From positions 1,714,501 through 1,778,500 of the forward strand of contig JAIQDT010000226.1 in the NCBI GenBank assembly GCA_021521415.1: 64,000 bases of DNA, in the 5' to 3' direction. The notes under the pieces were generated by a model. The model ran no database searches. It saw only the letters and a list, made by a program, of their open reading frames with translations, and had not been told where the DNA came from. The position numbers and the translations under genes were made by a program. The stretch's first letter is position 1. Each line of letters starts with the position of its first letter. Positions 21,645 to 33,315 of the stretch are shown here, piece after piece. This DNA comes from Bidens hawaiensis. Lineage: Eukaryota; Streptophyta; Magnoliopsida; Asterales; Asteraceae.

Positions 21645-24600
21645 TCAAATCCAATTACTAGAATATCGAAGTCCTAAGCTACTCGCATGACGCTCATGTT
21701 TCGGTCTTTCTAGGAGCTTCGTAAATGGATCCGCAAGATTTTGATCAGTTCCAACTTTGCGAATACATATCTTTCCCTTTTCAACTTCATCCCTTATGTA
21801 GTTGAATCTCCGCTCTATGTGCCTAGTCTTTTGGTGCGAACGAGGTTCCTTGATTTGAGCAATCGCACCCTCGTTGTCACAAAAGATTTCTAGGGGGTCT
21901 TGAATGGAAGAGACCACCCCTAGATCAGAAATGAACTTCTTCAACCATGCAGCTTCCTGAGCTGCCAATGAAGCGGCGATGTATTCTGATTCTGTAGTGG
22001 ACAATGCTACCACTTCCTGTTTTGAGCTCTTCCAAGAGACAGCTCCTCCATTAAGAGTGAACACATACCCAGATTGTGATCGAGAATCATCTCGATCAGT
22101 TTGGAAGCTCGCATCCGTGTAACCTTTTATAGCGAGTTCCTCCTCACCAGATCCATATATCAGAAACATATCCTTAGTTCTCCTAAGGTATTTCAATATG
22201 CTCTTAACAGCCATCCAATGACTGTTTCCTGGATTCTGTTGATATCTGCTTGTCATGCTCAAAGCGCATGACACATCCGGTCTAGTACATATCATCGCAT
22301 ACATGATGGATCCTATAGCTGAAGCATATGGGATTTGTTTCATCATCTCTTGCTCACCCTTTGAGCTTGGACATTGATCTGAACTCAATATGGTCCCTCT
22401 TTGAATAGGTACAAAACCTTTCTTGGAGTTTTCCATCTTGAACCTTTTCAAGATTTTATCAATGTATGTACTTTGGTTCAAACCTATCAAGCGCCTTGAC
22501 CTATCCCTATAGATCTTTATTCCCAAAATATAGGCAGCTTCACCAAGATCCTTGATGGAAAATCTACTTCCAAGCCAAGCCTTAACGCTTTCCATGGTTG
22601 GAATGTCATTTCCAAATAGTAGAATGTCATCGACATACAATACTAAGAAGGTAATTATACTCCCACTAGCTTTCTTATACACACAAGCCTCATCAGCGTT
22701 CTTGATGAATCCAAAACTTTTGATTTCTTCATCAAAACGATGATTCCAAGTTCTAGATGCTTGTTTCAATCCATAGATTGATTTCTTTAACTTGCATACT
22801 TTATTAGGATGTTTTGGATCGACAAAACCTTCAGGCTGAACCATATAGACATCTTCCTCAAGATATCCATTTAGGAAAGCGGTCTTGACATCCATTTGCC
22901 AAATTTCATAATCATAATGTGCAGCTATGGCAAATAATATCCTAATAGACTTTAGCATTGCCACAGGCGAAAAAGTTTCATCATAATCAACCCCTTGAGT
23001 TTGAGTGAAACCTTTAGCTACAAGTCTTGCTTTATAAGTATCCAAGTTTCCATGCATATCAGTTTTTCTTTTGAAAACCCACTTACTTCCAACAGTTTTG
23101 GTGTTAAGTGGTGGTTCAACCAATTCCCAAACTTGGTTGTCATACATGGATTGCATCTCAACGTTCATGGCTTCAAGCCATTTGTCACAATCATTCTTGG
23201 ACATTGCATCACGGTATGTGGTTGGTTCATCCGAATCTACCACGTAGCAACCTTCTACAAAAAATCCATATCTTTCGGGTGGATTGCTAACTCTACCAGA
23301 TCTGCGAACGTTTTGTGTGTTTTGATCAACCACTTGATCACTTTCAACAACCTCTTGTTGAGTGCTAGTATCAACCAATTGTGTATCATCTTGTGATTCT
23401 TGATCCTCATCAAATTTCACTGTTCTACTATTAGTTCCTTCCTCAAGGAACTTAGTTTCCAAGAACTTACCCTTTCGAGCAATAATAACATTTTGCTCAC
23501 TAGGATCGTAAAAGTAATATCCTAAATCATCTTTAGGATAACCTATAAAGATACACTTAGTGGATCGGACTTCTAATTTGTTTGGGGTGTATTGCTTTAC
23601 ATAAGCTTCACAACCCCAAACTCTTAAGAATGATAGCGATGGAGCCTTTCCATGCCATACTTCAAAAGGTGTCTTCTCCACTTTCTTGGTTGGAGCCATA
23701 TTCAATATGCGAACAGCGGAAAGTAAAGCATAGCCCCAAAATGATAGAGGTAAAGTGCTTCTAGCCATCATCGATCGAACCATATCTAATAGGGTACGAT
23801 TTCTCCTTTCAGACACACCATTATGTTGTGGTGTTCCAGGTGGAGTAAGTTGTGAAATAATTCCACAACTCTTTAGATGATCTTGAAAAACACCACTTAG
23901 GTATTCACCTCCTCTATCACTACGAAGTACTTTGATTGTGGTCTTGAGTTGTCTTTCTACTTCAGTTTTGAAGTCTTTGAACATTTCAAAAGCTTCATCT
24001 TTGTGTTTCATTAAGTACACATAACCATATCGACTATAATCGTCAATAAAGGTAATGAAGTATCTTTCACCATTCCTAGTCATTGGTCTAAAAGGACCAC
24101 ATACATCCGAATGTATGATACCCAATAATTCTTTTGACCTTTCAAAAGTTTTATTAAAGGGTTGCTTTGTCATTTTGCCTTGTAAACAAGATTCACATAC
24201 ATCAAATGAATCAAACTCATTTGTTTCTAGAATACCACTCTTGCGAAGAGTTTGCATGCGATTCTTACTTATATGTCCAAGGCGACAATGCCAAAGATAG
24301 GAATCACCCAAGTCCTTCTTGAGTTTCTTGGTGTTGACATTGTACATTGAACTACTATGTGACATACCACTTTGATCTATTTCATATATACCATTCATGG
24401 GTATAGCTTTAAAATAAAACATGCCATTCATCAAAACATGAATATCACAATTTATAAATTTAAGATCAAAGCCACATTGTTTTAAAAGGGACACGGAAAT
24501 AATGTTTCTCCTTAACTTAGGAGCATACAAAACATTCTTCAAAATTACTTCCAAACCACTTGGAAGCTTTAACAAGTAGTCTCCTTGGGCTTGGACTTCA

Positions 24601-25655
24601 ACTCTTGCTCCATTGCCCATAAAGAGACTAATGTCCCCTTTGTTGAGTTGTTTACTTCTTTTGAACCCCTGCAACAAATTGCAAATGTGAGTTCCACATC
24701 CGGTATCAAGTACCCATGTATTTGAAGAAATAACATTTAGTTCAACATATATAGTAAAGATAATACCTGAGGTTTGCTCAGCATCCCTCTTATCTTTTAA
24801 CGCTTTGAGATAGGTCGGACAATTCCTTTTCCAATGACCTATCTCTCCACACTCAAAGCATGGATCTTGCGTCGCAACCTTTTGCTTCTTTTCCTTCGGT
24901 TTGTAGGGCGTGATGGCTTTCCTCTTTCCCTTTCCTTGGACGTGGCCCTTGCCCTTAGCAACACTTGCTTTGGGGTTGGAGTTATGTCCCCTTTTGCCTT
25001 CATTGATTGTTAGAACGGGTAAAACCCTTTTACCCATTCCCGCTTCGGCCGTTCTTAGCATTGCGTGAAGCTCACCAATGCTTTTGTCCCACCCGTTCAT
25101 GTTATAGTTCATGACAAAGGTTTCAAACCTTTTGGTCAAAGAGTTGAGGATCAAATCCGTAGCCAACTCATTTGAGACGGGACAATTCAACCTACGAAGC
25201 TTTTCAATGTAGCTTTTCATCTTTAGGACATAAGATGAGACGCTTTGGGTTTCCTCCATACGACATGCATGAAACGCTCGAACCGTTTCGAAACGTTCCG
25301 CTCTAGCTTGTTGAAGGAACATTTCCTTCAATTGAGTTATCATGTCGTATGCCCCATGATGCTCGAAATCCTTTTGGATTTCGGGAATCATAGTTGCTAA
25401 CATGAGGCAAGAGGCTTGTACCGAATCTTTGGTGTACGTGACCCAATCGTTATAAGCCTCCTCATCTTCCACGTTAGGCTCGTCGGGAATGGGATCGTCT
25501 AAGACATATGATATCTCTTCTTGCTTGAGAACTATTCTCAAGTTGCGATACCAATCCATAAAGTTATTATGGTTTAGACGATCCTTTTCAAGAATGGTTC
25601 TTAAGGATAGGTTACGGGTGTTATGGGTAGAGGTGTTTGCATTGTTAGCGGCCAT
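21645..25655 (-). CDS. Copia B Gag-Pol polyprotein, intact
   Basis: This is a complete 1336-residue Gag-Pol in the copia order Gag, protease, integrase, reverse transcriptase, RNase H. The start ATG at 25655 (MAANNANTST) agrees with A and C. Gag ends with a sound CCHC knuckle (Cys266, Cys269, His274, Cys279). The protease has LDTGC at about 316-320. The integrase zinc region (HCRLGH near 456-461, CESC near 487-490) precedes the core triad Asp517, Asp580, Glu616, with 35 residues between the last two. RT has MDVKTAFLNG (Asp922) and YVDD (1007-1010). RNase H shows KGYTDASF and STTESEY, and the protein ends RYSSNWI. There is no stop, frameshift or changed catalytic residue. All products come from one frame, so the Gag to Pol ratio must be set by means other than a frameshift, such as splicing or processing (inference). 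Confidence 0.96.
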   Translation of the reverse strand: MAANNANTSTHNTRNLSLRTILEKDRLNHNNFMDWYRNLRIVLKQEEISYVLDDPIPDEPNVEDEEAYNDWVTYTKDSVQASCLMLATMIPEIQKDFEHHGAYDMITQLKEMFLQQARAERFETVRAFHACRMEETQSVSSYVLKMKSYIEKLRRLNCPVSNELATDLILNSLTKRFETFVMNYNMNGWDKSIGELHAMLRTAEAGMGKRVLPVLTINEGKRGHNSNPKASVAKGKGHVQGKGKRKAITPYKPKEKKQKVATQDPCFECGEIGHWKRNCPTYLKALKDKRDAEQTSGIIFTIYVELNVISSNTWVLDTGCGTHICNLLQGFKRSKQLNKGDISLFMGNGARVEVQAQGDYLLKLPSGLEVILKNVLYAPKLRRNIISVSLLKQCGFDLKFINCDIHVLMNGMFYFKAIPMNGIYEIDQSGMSHSSSMYNVNTKKLKKDLGDSYLWHCRLGHISKNRMQTLRKSGILETNEFDSFDVCESCLQGKMTKQPFNKTFERSKELLGIIHSDVCGPFRPMTRNGERYFITFIDDYSRYGYVYLMKHKDEAFEMFKDFKTEVERQLKTTIKVLRSDRGGEYLSGVFQDHLKSCGIISQLTPPGTPQHNGVSERRNRTLLDMVRSMMARSTLPLSFWGYALLSAVRILNMAPTKKVEKTPFEVWHGKAPSLSFLRVWGCEAYVKQYTPNKLEVRSTKCIFIGYPKDDLGYYFYDPSEQNVIIARKGKFLETKFLEEGTNSRTVKFDEDQESQDDTQLVDTSTQQEVVESDQVVDQNTQNVRRSGRVSNPPERYGFFVEGCYVVDSDEPTTYRDAMSKNDCDKWLEAMNVEMQSMYDNQVWELVEPPLNTKTVGSKWVFKRKTDMHGNLDTYKARLVAKGFTQTQGVDYDETFSPVAMLKSIRILFAIAAHYDYEIWQMDVKTAFLNGYLEEDVYMVQPEGFVDPKHPNKVCKLKKSIYGLKQASRTWNHRFDEEIKSFGFIKNADEACVYKKASGSIITFLVLYVDDILLFGNDIPTMESVKAWLGSRFSIKDLGEAAYILGIKIYRDRSRRLIGLNQSTYIDKILKRFKMENSKKGFVPIQRGTILSSDQCPSSKGEQEMMKQIPYASAIGSIMYAMICTRPDVSCALSMTSRYQQNPGNSHWMAVKSILKYLRRTKDMFLIYGSGEEELAIKGYTDASFQTDRDDSRSQSGYVFTLNGGAVSWKSSKQEVVALSTTESEYIAASLAAQEAAWLKKFISDLGVVSSIQDPLEIFCDNEGAIAQIKEPRSHQKTRHIERRFNYIRDEVEKGKICIRKVGTDQNLADPFTKLLERPKHERHASSLGLRYSSNWI

Positions 25656-27052
25656 CTACAAAATTTAACAAAGTTCTATTTTAGTATTATAAACAATTTT
25701 AATTATTAATACCCTTTTATACCACATTTTAAATAATAATTAAATTCTAGAATCCAACGATAAATCAAATTTCGGTTAGGTGACCTTTATCCCGTCATTT
25801 GATTTAACAAGGTAGTCAACCTTGACAATTGCAACCCTTTGCAACTTCTAGAGGTATGGGACCATTCGAAATCCTTATTTCGTGTTGGCATGTTTATCCC
25901 ATCAACACCATTGGATCCCATGCTTAGGTGACCTTTATCACATGGTTTCCAATTCAAGTCGTCCTACTTGCATAAACATGTAAGATTAACATACAAGTGG
26001 TTAGGTGACCTTTATCCCACAAATATGTTAATATTACCCTAAGTATATTAGTTTGCTTGAAATGGTTAGGTGACCTTTATCCCATTTAAAGTTCCCTAAT
26101 ACGTTAAGTGTTATACAAAAGGATGGTGTTTAGACTTGTTTCCTTGGTAATTAAGAAAAAGGGATTTTAAGTTTTCCAATATTCTAGATTTAGGAAACTT
26201 ATTTACCATGTTCTAACATGCATTTAGTAACATGGTTAAATGAAAACGATTTTCACCGGTTCTAATTATAATAAAACCATTTTTATTATAGGCGTGAGAC
26301 GGCTATTTAATTATTTTATAAATACTACGTGTCACGTCAATTACCAATAATTATTAGAACCCATTTTATATGTTTGTTTTATAAGATCTATGTGACGGAT
26401 TGATATCCTATATCTACCATTCAAACACAATCAAACAAGCATACAAACACCATAAGGTCAACCATAAACACGAGCCTCTAAGCGGACCACACTTGTTGGC
26501 CGAAACAAGTGTGTGTCCTAGTCTTATCCTAAGGGACATAACATGACACAAGGATGAGTGATATGCTCCCACTTGATCTTGCATCCAATGCTACAAGTGT
26601 CTCCTCTTTAATTTGTTGTGATTTCAACTTGGGCTTCTTAGTGGGCCTTGGACTTCCATAAGCTTCCTTGGGCCTAAAAGGTAAATTTGGGCTTTAATGG
26701 GCTTTGAATCCCAAATCGGCTTGTGAGGCCCAATTAACCCAAATAAGCCCAATAGGCCCAATCCACCAAAATCTTGTAATTCTTCAATTTACAACAAATA
26801 TATCCTAATACATTTGGTCTAAAATAAAGAAAATTACAAACAACCTATTTACTATTACAACCATTTGTAAAAAATAAATACAAGCCATAATTACTATTAC
26901 ATTCCAAATGAGTAATAATATAGATAAATCACAACACACAATCACAACATCCACATCGGTCTAGGCTCGGTTTAGGGACTAACTTACAAATAAATACATA
27001 TCCAAATATATATTTAAAGACAAAAAAAAAAAAACCCCTCACGGTTGTTATT

Positions 27053-27159
27053 GGGCTTCGGCCCAACAAAAGTTATTGGGCTTCGGCCCTATTAAAAAAA
27101 ACGCCGGCCCAAAGGGCTTCGGCCCATTTTAACCTCACGGCCCAAATGGGTTTCGGCCC
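27053..27159 (-). repeat. Four GGGCTTCGGCCC palindromes in B leader
   Basis: GGGCTTCGGCCC occurs at 27053-27064, 27078-27089 and 27114-27125, with the variant GGGTTTCGGCCC at 27148-27159. Each can fold into a four-pair stem. The element-sense strand carries the loop CGAA; the opposite strand carries the very stable C(UUCG)G loop. Confidence 0.8.
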
Positions 27160-27302
27160 ATTTGGCCAAAAAAAAAATTTTTTTTTTTTTTTTTTGAACT
27201 TTAACATCCATATGTTAAGATCTTGGGTTTTATAAAATCTCATGCATGTTAATTTTATAAAACCAAAGGGGAAAAACTAAAAGTAAACCTATGTCCTTGT
27301 AA

Positions 27303-27318
27303 CCGGCTCTTGATGCCA
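27303..27318 (-). other. Copia B primer-binding site (tRNA-iMet-like)
   Basis: On the minus strand, two bases after the 5' LTR, the sequence TGGCATCAAGAGCCGG resembles the tRNA-iMet complement TGGTATCAGAGCC with one substitution and one extra A. Position and partial match support it, but the primer is not certain. Confidence 0.6.
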
Positions 27319-27320
27319 AT

Positions 27321-28206
27321 TGTTGGGTTTCGGCATCTATTTTAGATTATTAGTTGAAACATTTTTTACTAATCTAGCAACGGAAGCATGATAATATCAA
27401 CAACCTATTGTTAATTTTATGAAACATACCAATATGTAACAAGGCTAAAACCCGAAATAGGATCAATCTACAAGAACTAAAGGCTTACAAAATTAATAAT
27501 AACAATAACTCTTTTACCTCAAAAGAGTAGGATGATATGAAGAGGAAGATGGACTAGCCTCCAAGAGTAGGATGCCTCAAGAGGTGATACCCACGAGCAA
27601 CACGGATGAGTGTTAGGACAAGAACACTAGAAAACCGAGCACCCAAGCCCTCCTCCCTTGCTTGTTTCGGCCGAGAAGAAAATGAGAGGGAGAGTAGGAG
27701 GTTTTTGCACTTTTAAATTTGAAAGAAAAAGTGATCCATTGCATGTGTAGGCTAGTGGGGTTTTTAACCAAAAAAATAACCAAGAGACCTTGATCACATT
27801 GGCTTGTTGGGGTGGTGGTGGGTCCCACCCAAACCGGCCACCCATCCCTTCCTTTTTTTTTTTTTTTTTTTTTTTTTTATTCATTCATTTATATATATCA
27901 CATATATATAAAACTAGCCTACACTATTATAAAACTATTTTATAATCTTTTTCTTAATTATTTAACCAATTAAATAATTAAATAAATAAATAAATAATCC
28001 AAATTATTTATTTTAATCTTTCAAGTGCAATTTTTCAGAAAAACCGATTTCCTAAACTTTGTGTTCGGTATTTGTTTAAAGATCATATCTTAAACAAATA
28101 CAATCCGATGTCTATCTAGCTCGTTATTGGGTATGACCCGACTTGGATCAAGCACAGTTAGCCACATTAATCTAAATACGTGTCTCGGGCATACGAAATT
28201 CCAACA
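27321..28206 (-). repeat. Copia B 5' LTR
   Basis: The 886-bp LTR matches 19992-20877 with one difference. A candidate TATA region, read as TATATATAAATG on the minus strand near 27885-27900, is followed by an A26 run in element sense. Confidence 0.95.
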
Positions 28207-29335
28207 GTTTGTGCATTTGGATGTAATATTCTTTATTCGGGTTGTAATCTATTTATTCTTTCAAATGATTTTAATAATAATGAGAATAGTTGTACTTCCT
28301 TTTACTAGACAAAATGTATTAGGATATATTTTGTAAAAGAAGATACAACTACCACATTCTTGGATAAAGCCCAATTAAAGAAGATGGATCACAACAAGAA
28401 GTGAACGCTTGAAGCATTTCGATGCGGATTCAAGTGGGAGTTCACCATCTTCTACCTTGTGTCATGATCGTCCCTTAGGAGAGACCTTTTGACCCACTTG
28501 TTTCGGTCAACAAGTGTTGTCTGTCTAGGTGGCTATGGTTATGAACATGTTTTTGTATTTTATGCTTGTTTGGTTGTTTTAGTTTTATTGTTTTATCATG
28601 TATGGATGTTAACAATTAAAATCGACAACTAGCATAAAAGTGATTCCTTTGAAATTATTAAGTGATAAAATTGGTTTTAGTAACTATTAATGATTTCATG
28701 ATAAAATGGGTTTTATTAAAAGGAATTTGAAAATTGGTTTTCAAAGGTACCATACATTTCAATGCATGCAAATGGAAGGTACATTAAATAGTTTTCCAAT
28801 CTAGAATTTTGGAAAACTAAAATCCCTTTAGAAAACAAGTTAAACACCATCCTTTTACATGACACTTAAGTCACTTGTAGACTTGATAGTGGGATAGGGT
28901 CACCTAACCACATTTAAGAAAATTTGTGATCGTAAGGTGGTTTTACAAATACCTTTTGGCTTTAGGGTCACCTAACCACTTGTATGTGTAAACTCACACG
29001 TGTGTGTAAGTAGGACGACTTGATTTGAAAACCATGACTATAGGGTCACCTTAACATGGCATTCAAATGTGTTGATGGGATTAAATATACCAACTAAACA
29101 TATGATGTTTAACCGATCCCATAAAACTAGAAATTGCAAAGGGTTGCAATCGTCAAACGTTGACTATCTTGTTAATTCGAATAGTAGGATAAAGGTCACC
29201 TAACTACTATTTGAATGAAATGTTGGGTTCTAGATTTTAATCAATAATTGTCTTGGAGACATTAAAGGGTATTAAAGATTAAAATATTATTGATATCGAA
29301 AATACTAAATTGAACTTTGTTAAACTCTTTTATAG
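28207..29335 (+). other. Copia C leader, right part
   Basis: It resumes C after B, starting with the right GTTTG copy (28207-28211). It aligns with the A leader to the gag ATG. The shared motif is at 28891-28910, 28959-28979 and 29186-29205, with a decayed copy near 29040. Confidence 0.8.
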
Positions 29336-32300
29336 ATGGCCGCAAACAACGCACAAAACACAATTATCCCACCTGTGCATAACTTATCACTGAGATCCAT
29401 TATGGATAAGAATCGTCTAAACTATAATAACTTCATTGACTGGTATCGAAACTTGAGAATTGTTCTCAAGCAAGAAAAGAAGTCTTTCATTTTAGACGAC
29501 CCTATTCCCGATGAACCCGATGTCAACAACTTGGATGCCTATGCGGATTGGCTCAAATACACCGAGGATTCGGTGCAAGTTTCTTGCCTCATGTTGGGAA
29601 CAATGATTCCCGAGATCCAAAAGGATTTTGAGAATCATGGGGTGTATGACATGATTACCCAGCTTAAGGAAATGTTCCTTACTCAAGCTAGGGTTGAGCG
29701 TTTCAAAACGGTTTGAGCGCTTCATGCATGTCATATGGAAGAAACCCAATCTGTATCATCTTATGTGCTTAAGATGAAAAGCCACATTGATCGGCTTGAA
29801 CGGCTTAACTGTCCCGTCTCAAAAGAGTTAGCCACGAATTTGATCCTGAACGGCCTAACTAAAAGGTTTGAGACATTCATCATGAACTACAACATGAACG
29901 GATGGGACAAAAGCATTAGTGAGCTTCACGCAATGCTTAAGACAGCCGAAGCCGGCATTGGTAAAAAGGTTTTACCCATTCTTGCGATCAATGAGGGTGG
30001 CTCAAAGAAGAGGCATCACCCTGAACCCAAAGCAAAGGTTGCTATGGGTAAGGGGCAAGTCAAGAAGGGGTTCAAGGGAAAGGAAAAGGCGGAGCCAAAA
30101 CCAAAGAAGCTAAAGGTTAGCGCTGAGGATCCGTGCTTTGGTTGTGGTGAGATTGGTCACTGGATGAGAAATTGTCCGACATATCTCAAGGAGTTGAAAG
30201 CTAAGAGGGATGCAGGGCAAACCTCAGGTATAACTTTCATGATCCACATTGATCTTAATATTATTTCTTCTAACACATGGGTATTGGATACCGGATGTGG
30301 AACTCATATCTGCAATTCATTATGGGGTTCAAGAGAAGAAATGATGTGAAGAAAGGAGATATAAGTCTCTTCATGGGCAATGGAGCAAAGGTTGACGTCC
30401 AAGCCCGAGGAGATTATGTTTTAAAGCTTCCAAATGGTTTGGAATTTTTTTTGAAAAACATTCCATATTACCCTAGTTTGACTAGGAATATTATCTCTGT
30501 TTCTGTATTAAGACAATCTGGTTATGATTTTTAAGTTCGTTGATAATGGTATTTATGTTTTCATGGATAATGTCTTTTACTTTAAAGCGATGTCGTTTAA
30601 TGGCATTTATGAATTAATTCATGATGACTCATACATTGATAACTCGTTATACCAAGCTAACACCAAAAGACTCAAAATGGATTTGAGTAATACTTTTCTT
30701 TGGCATTGTCGTCTTGGTCACATAAACAAGAATCGTATTCATACACTTCGAATGAATGGTCTTTTGAAATCAAATGTTGATTCATTTGATGAATGTGAAT
30801 CTTGTTTATTGGGAAAAATGAACAAAGTGCCCTTTAATGGAACAAATGAAAGGGCGAAAGACTTATTAGGTATCAGACATTCGGATGTATGTGGACCTTT
30901 TAGGACAATGACAACAAATGGTGAAAGATACTTCATTACCTTTACCGACGATTATAGTCGCTATGGGTATGTGTTCTTGTTAAGACACAAAAATGAGGCC
31001 TTTGAAATGTTCAAAGTCTTCCAAAACGAGGTACAAAATCAACTCAACAAGACAATCAAAGTACTACGTTCCGATAGAGGAGGTGAATACCTCAATGATG
31101 CATTTCTAGAACATATTAGGAGTTGTGGGATTTTCTCACAACATAATGGTGTGTCTGAGAGGAAGAATCGAACTTTATTGGATATGGTTCGATCCATGAT
31201 GGCTAGAAGCTCATTACCTCTATCATTTTGGGGTTTCGCTGTGATCTCTGCAACCCGTATTTTAAATATGGCACCAACCAAGAAAGTGGATAGGACACCT
31301 TTTGAAATATGGCATGGAAAGGCTCCATCATTATCATATTTAAAGGTATGGGGTTGTGAGGCTTATGTTAAGATCTACACCCCTGACAAACTCGAATGCC
31401 GATCCACTAAGTCTATATTTGTAGGATATCCCACAAATTCGATGGGATATTATTTCTACAATCTAAACGAGCATAAAGTGTTTATAGCTCAGAAGGCAAA
31501 GTTCTTGGAAAGAAGGTTCCTTATGGAAGGAACTGACAGAAATGTGGAACTCGAGGAGGATCGAGAACCACAAGCCGATACACGTTTGGTTGACACTAGC
31601 AATCAACAAGAGGTTGTTGATGATGATCAAATGGTTGATCAAAACACACAAAACATTCACAAATCTGGTAGAATTAGCACCCCACCTGAGAGATATGGAT
31701 TTTTCATGTACGGATGCTATGTGGTAGATACGGATGAACCAACCACATACCGAGATGCATTGTCACAGTCTGATTGTGACAAATGGCTGGAAGCCATGAA
31801 TGTTGAGATGCAATCCATGCATGATAACCAAGTTTGGGACTTGGTTGCACCACCTCTAAATTCCAAACTGGTTGGAAGTAAGTGGTTTTTCAAGAAGAAA
31901 ATTGATATGCATAGAAACTTAGATACTTATAAAGCTAGACTTGTAGCAAAGGGTTTCACTCAAACTCAAGGGTTTGATTATGATGAAACTTTCTCGCTTG
32001 TGGCGATGCTAAAGTCTATAAGGATATTGTTTGCCATAGCCGCATTTTATGACTATGAGATATGGCAAATGGACGTCAAAATTGCTTTTCTAAATGGTCA
32101 TCTTGAGGAAGATGTCTCTATTGTTCAGCCTGAAGGTTTTGTCGATCCCCAACAACCTAATAAAGCATGCAAGTTAAAGAAATCAATCTGTGAATTGAAA
32201 CAAGCATCTAGGAGTTGGAATCACCGTTTTGATGATGAAGTTAAGAAATTTTGGATTCATCAAAAACGCTAATGAAGCTTGTGTGTATAAGAAAAATAGT

Positions 32301-33315
32301 GGGAGCATCATACCTTTCTGGTATTATATGTCGATGACATATTGTTATTTGGAAATGATATTCCATCCTTGGAAGGTGTAAAAGCCTGGCTTGGAAGTTG
32401 GTTTTCCATAAAGGATCTTGGTGAAGCCGCCTATATTCTGGGAATAAGGATCTATAGGGATAGATCAAGGCGGTTGATAGGTTTGAATCAAAGTGCATAC
32501 ATTGACAAAATCTTGAAAAGGTTCAAGATGGAAAACTCTAAGAAAGGTTTGGTACCTATTCAAAGAGGAACAATGTTGAGTGCTTCTCAATGTCCAAGCT
32601 CAAAGGATGAGCAAGACAAAATGAGTGGAATCCCATATGCGTCTACTATAGGATCCATCATGTATGCCATGATTTGCACTAGACCGGATGTGTCATGCGC
32701 TTTGAGCATGACAAGTAGATACCAACAATATCCGGGAACTAGCCATCGGATGGCTGTTAAGAGCATATTGAAATACCTTAGGCGGACTAAGGATATGTTT
32801 CTTATATATGGCTCTGGTGAGGAAGAACTCGTTGTAAAGGGTTACACTGATGTGGCTTCCAAAATGATCGAGATGATTCTCGATCCCAATCGGGATATGT
32901 TTTCGTTCTCAATGGTGGTGTTGTCTCCTGGAAGAGCGCAAAACAAGACGTGGTCATCTTGTCCACCACTGAATCTGAATACATCGCCGCTTCCCTGGAA
33001 GCTCAAGAAGCTGCATGGATTAGAAAGTTCATTGCCGATCTAGGGGTCCGTACCGTTCAGGACCCTCTAGAAATCTTTTGTGACAACGAGGGTGCGATTG
33101 CTCAAATCAAAGAGCCTCGTGCACATCAAAAGACTAGGCACATTGAGCGGAGATTCAACTACATAAGGGATGAAGTTGAAAAAGGAAAGATATGTATTCG
33201 CAAAGTTGACATTGATCAAAACATTGCAGACCCACTCACGAAACTCCTTGAAAGGCCGAAGCATGAGGATCATACTTGCGCCTTAGGACTTCGATATTCT
33301 AGTGATTGGATTTGA
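29336..33315 (+). pseudogene. Copia C gag-pol pseudogene
   Basis: This is a homologue of B Gag-Pol over its whole length, with the same start (MAANNAQN) and end (RYSSDWI). The zinc knuckle CFGCGEIGHWMRNC, protease DTGC, integrase, RT and RNase H regions are recognisable. Breaks: TGA at 29714 where CGA is expected; one base lost near 30320 after THICNS; one T gained near 30533; loss of about eight codons in integrase before HNGVSERKN (near 31138); frameshifts near 32250 and 32315 around the end of RT; and one near 32860 in RNase H, which reopens at 32950. The RT box DDILLFGND survives but the protein cannot be made. Confidence 0.93.

Larger units (their letters stand above)
25656..27320 (-). 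other. Copia B 5' leader
   Basis: This 1665-bp leader lies between the primer site and the gag ATG. It contains four copies of a motif read as GTTAGGTGACCTTTATCCC on the plus strand (25775-25793, about 25923-25940, 26000-26018, 26065-26083), also seen in A and C. Close to the LTR lie four short palindromes, GGGCTTCGGCCC (27053, 27078, 27114) and one variant (27148). There are A and T homopolymers near 27021 and 27170. No upstream gene is apparent. Confidence 0.8.
19992..28206 (-). mobile_element. Copia element B: full-length, apparently intact
   Basis: This 8215-bp Ty1/copia element is read on the minus strand. It has two 886-bp LTRs (TGTTGG...CCAACA) that differ at one base by eye, a perfect 5-bp target-site duplication GTTTG, a primer-binding site, a 1.66-kb leader, one open gag-pol frame of 1336 codons and a polypurine tract. 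All parts needed for movement are present. One difference in 886 bp at 1.3e-8 per site per year suggests an age in the tens of thousands of years (inference from a grass rate). Confidence 0.95.

Noticed and set aside
25656..29335. Bidirectional promoter between head-to-head B and C genes
   Set aside because: The arrangement arises from B inserting antisense into C's leader. C has lost its own 5' LTR promoter, and its gag is dead.
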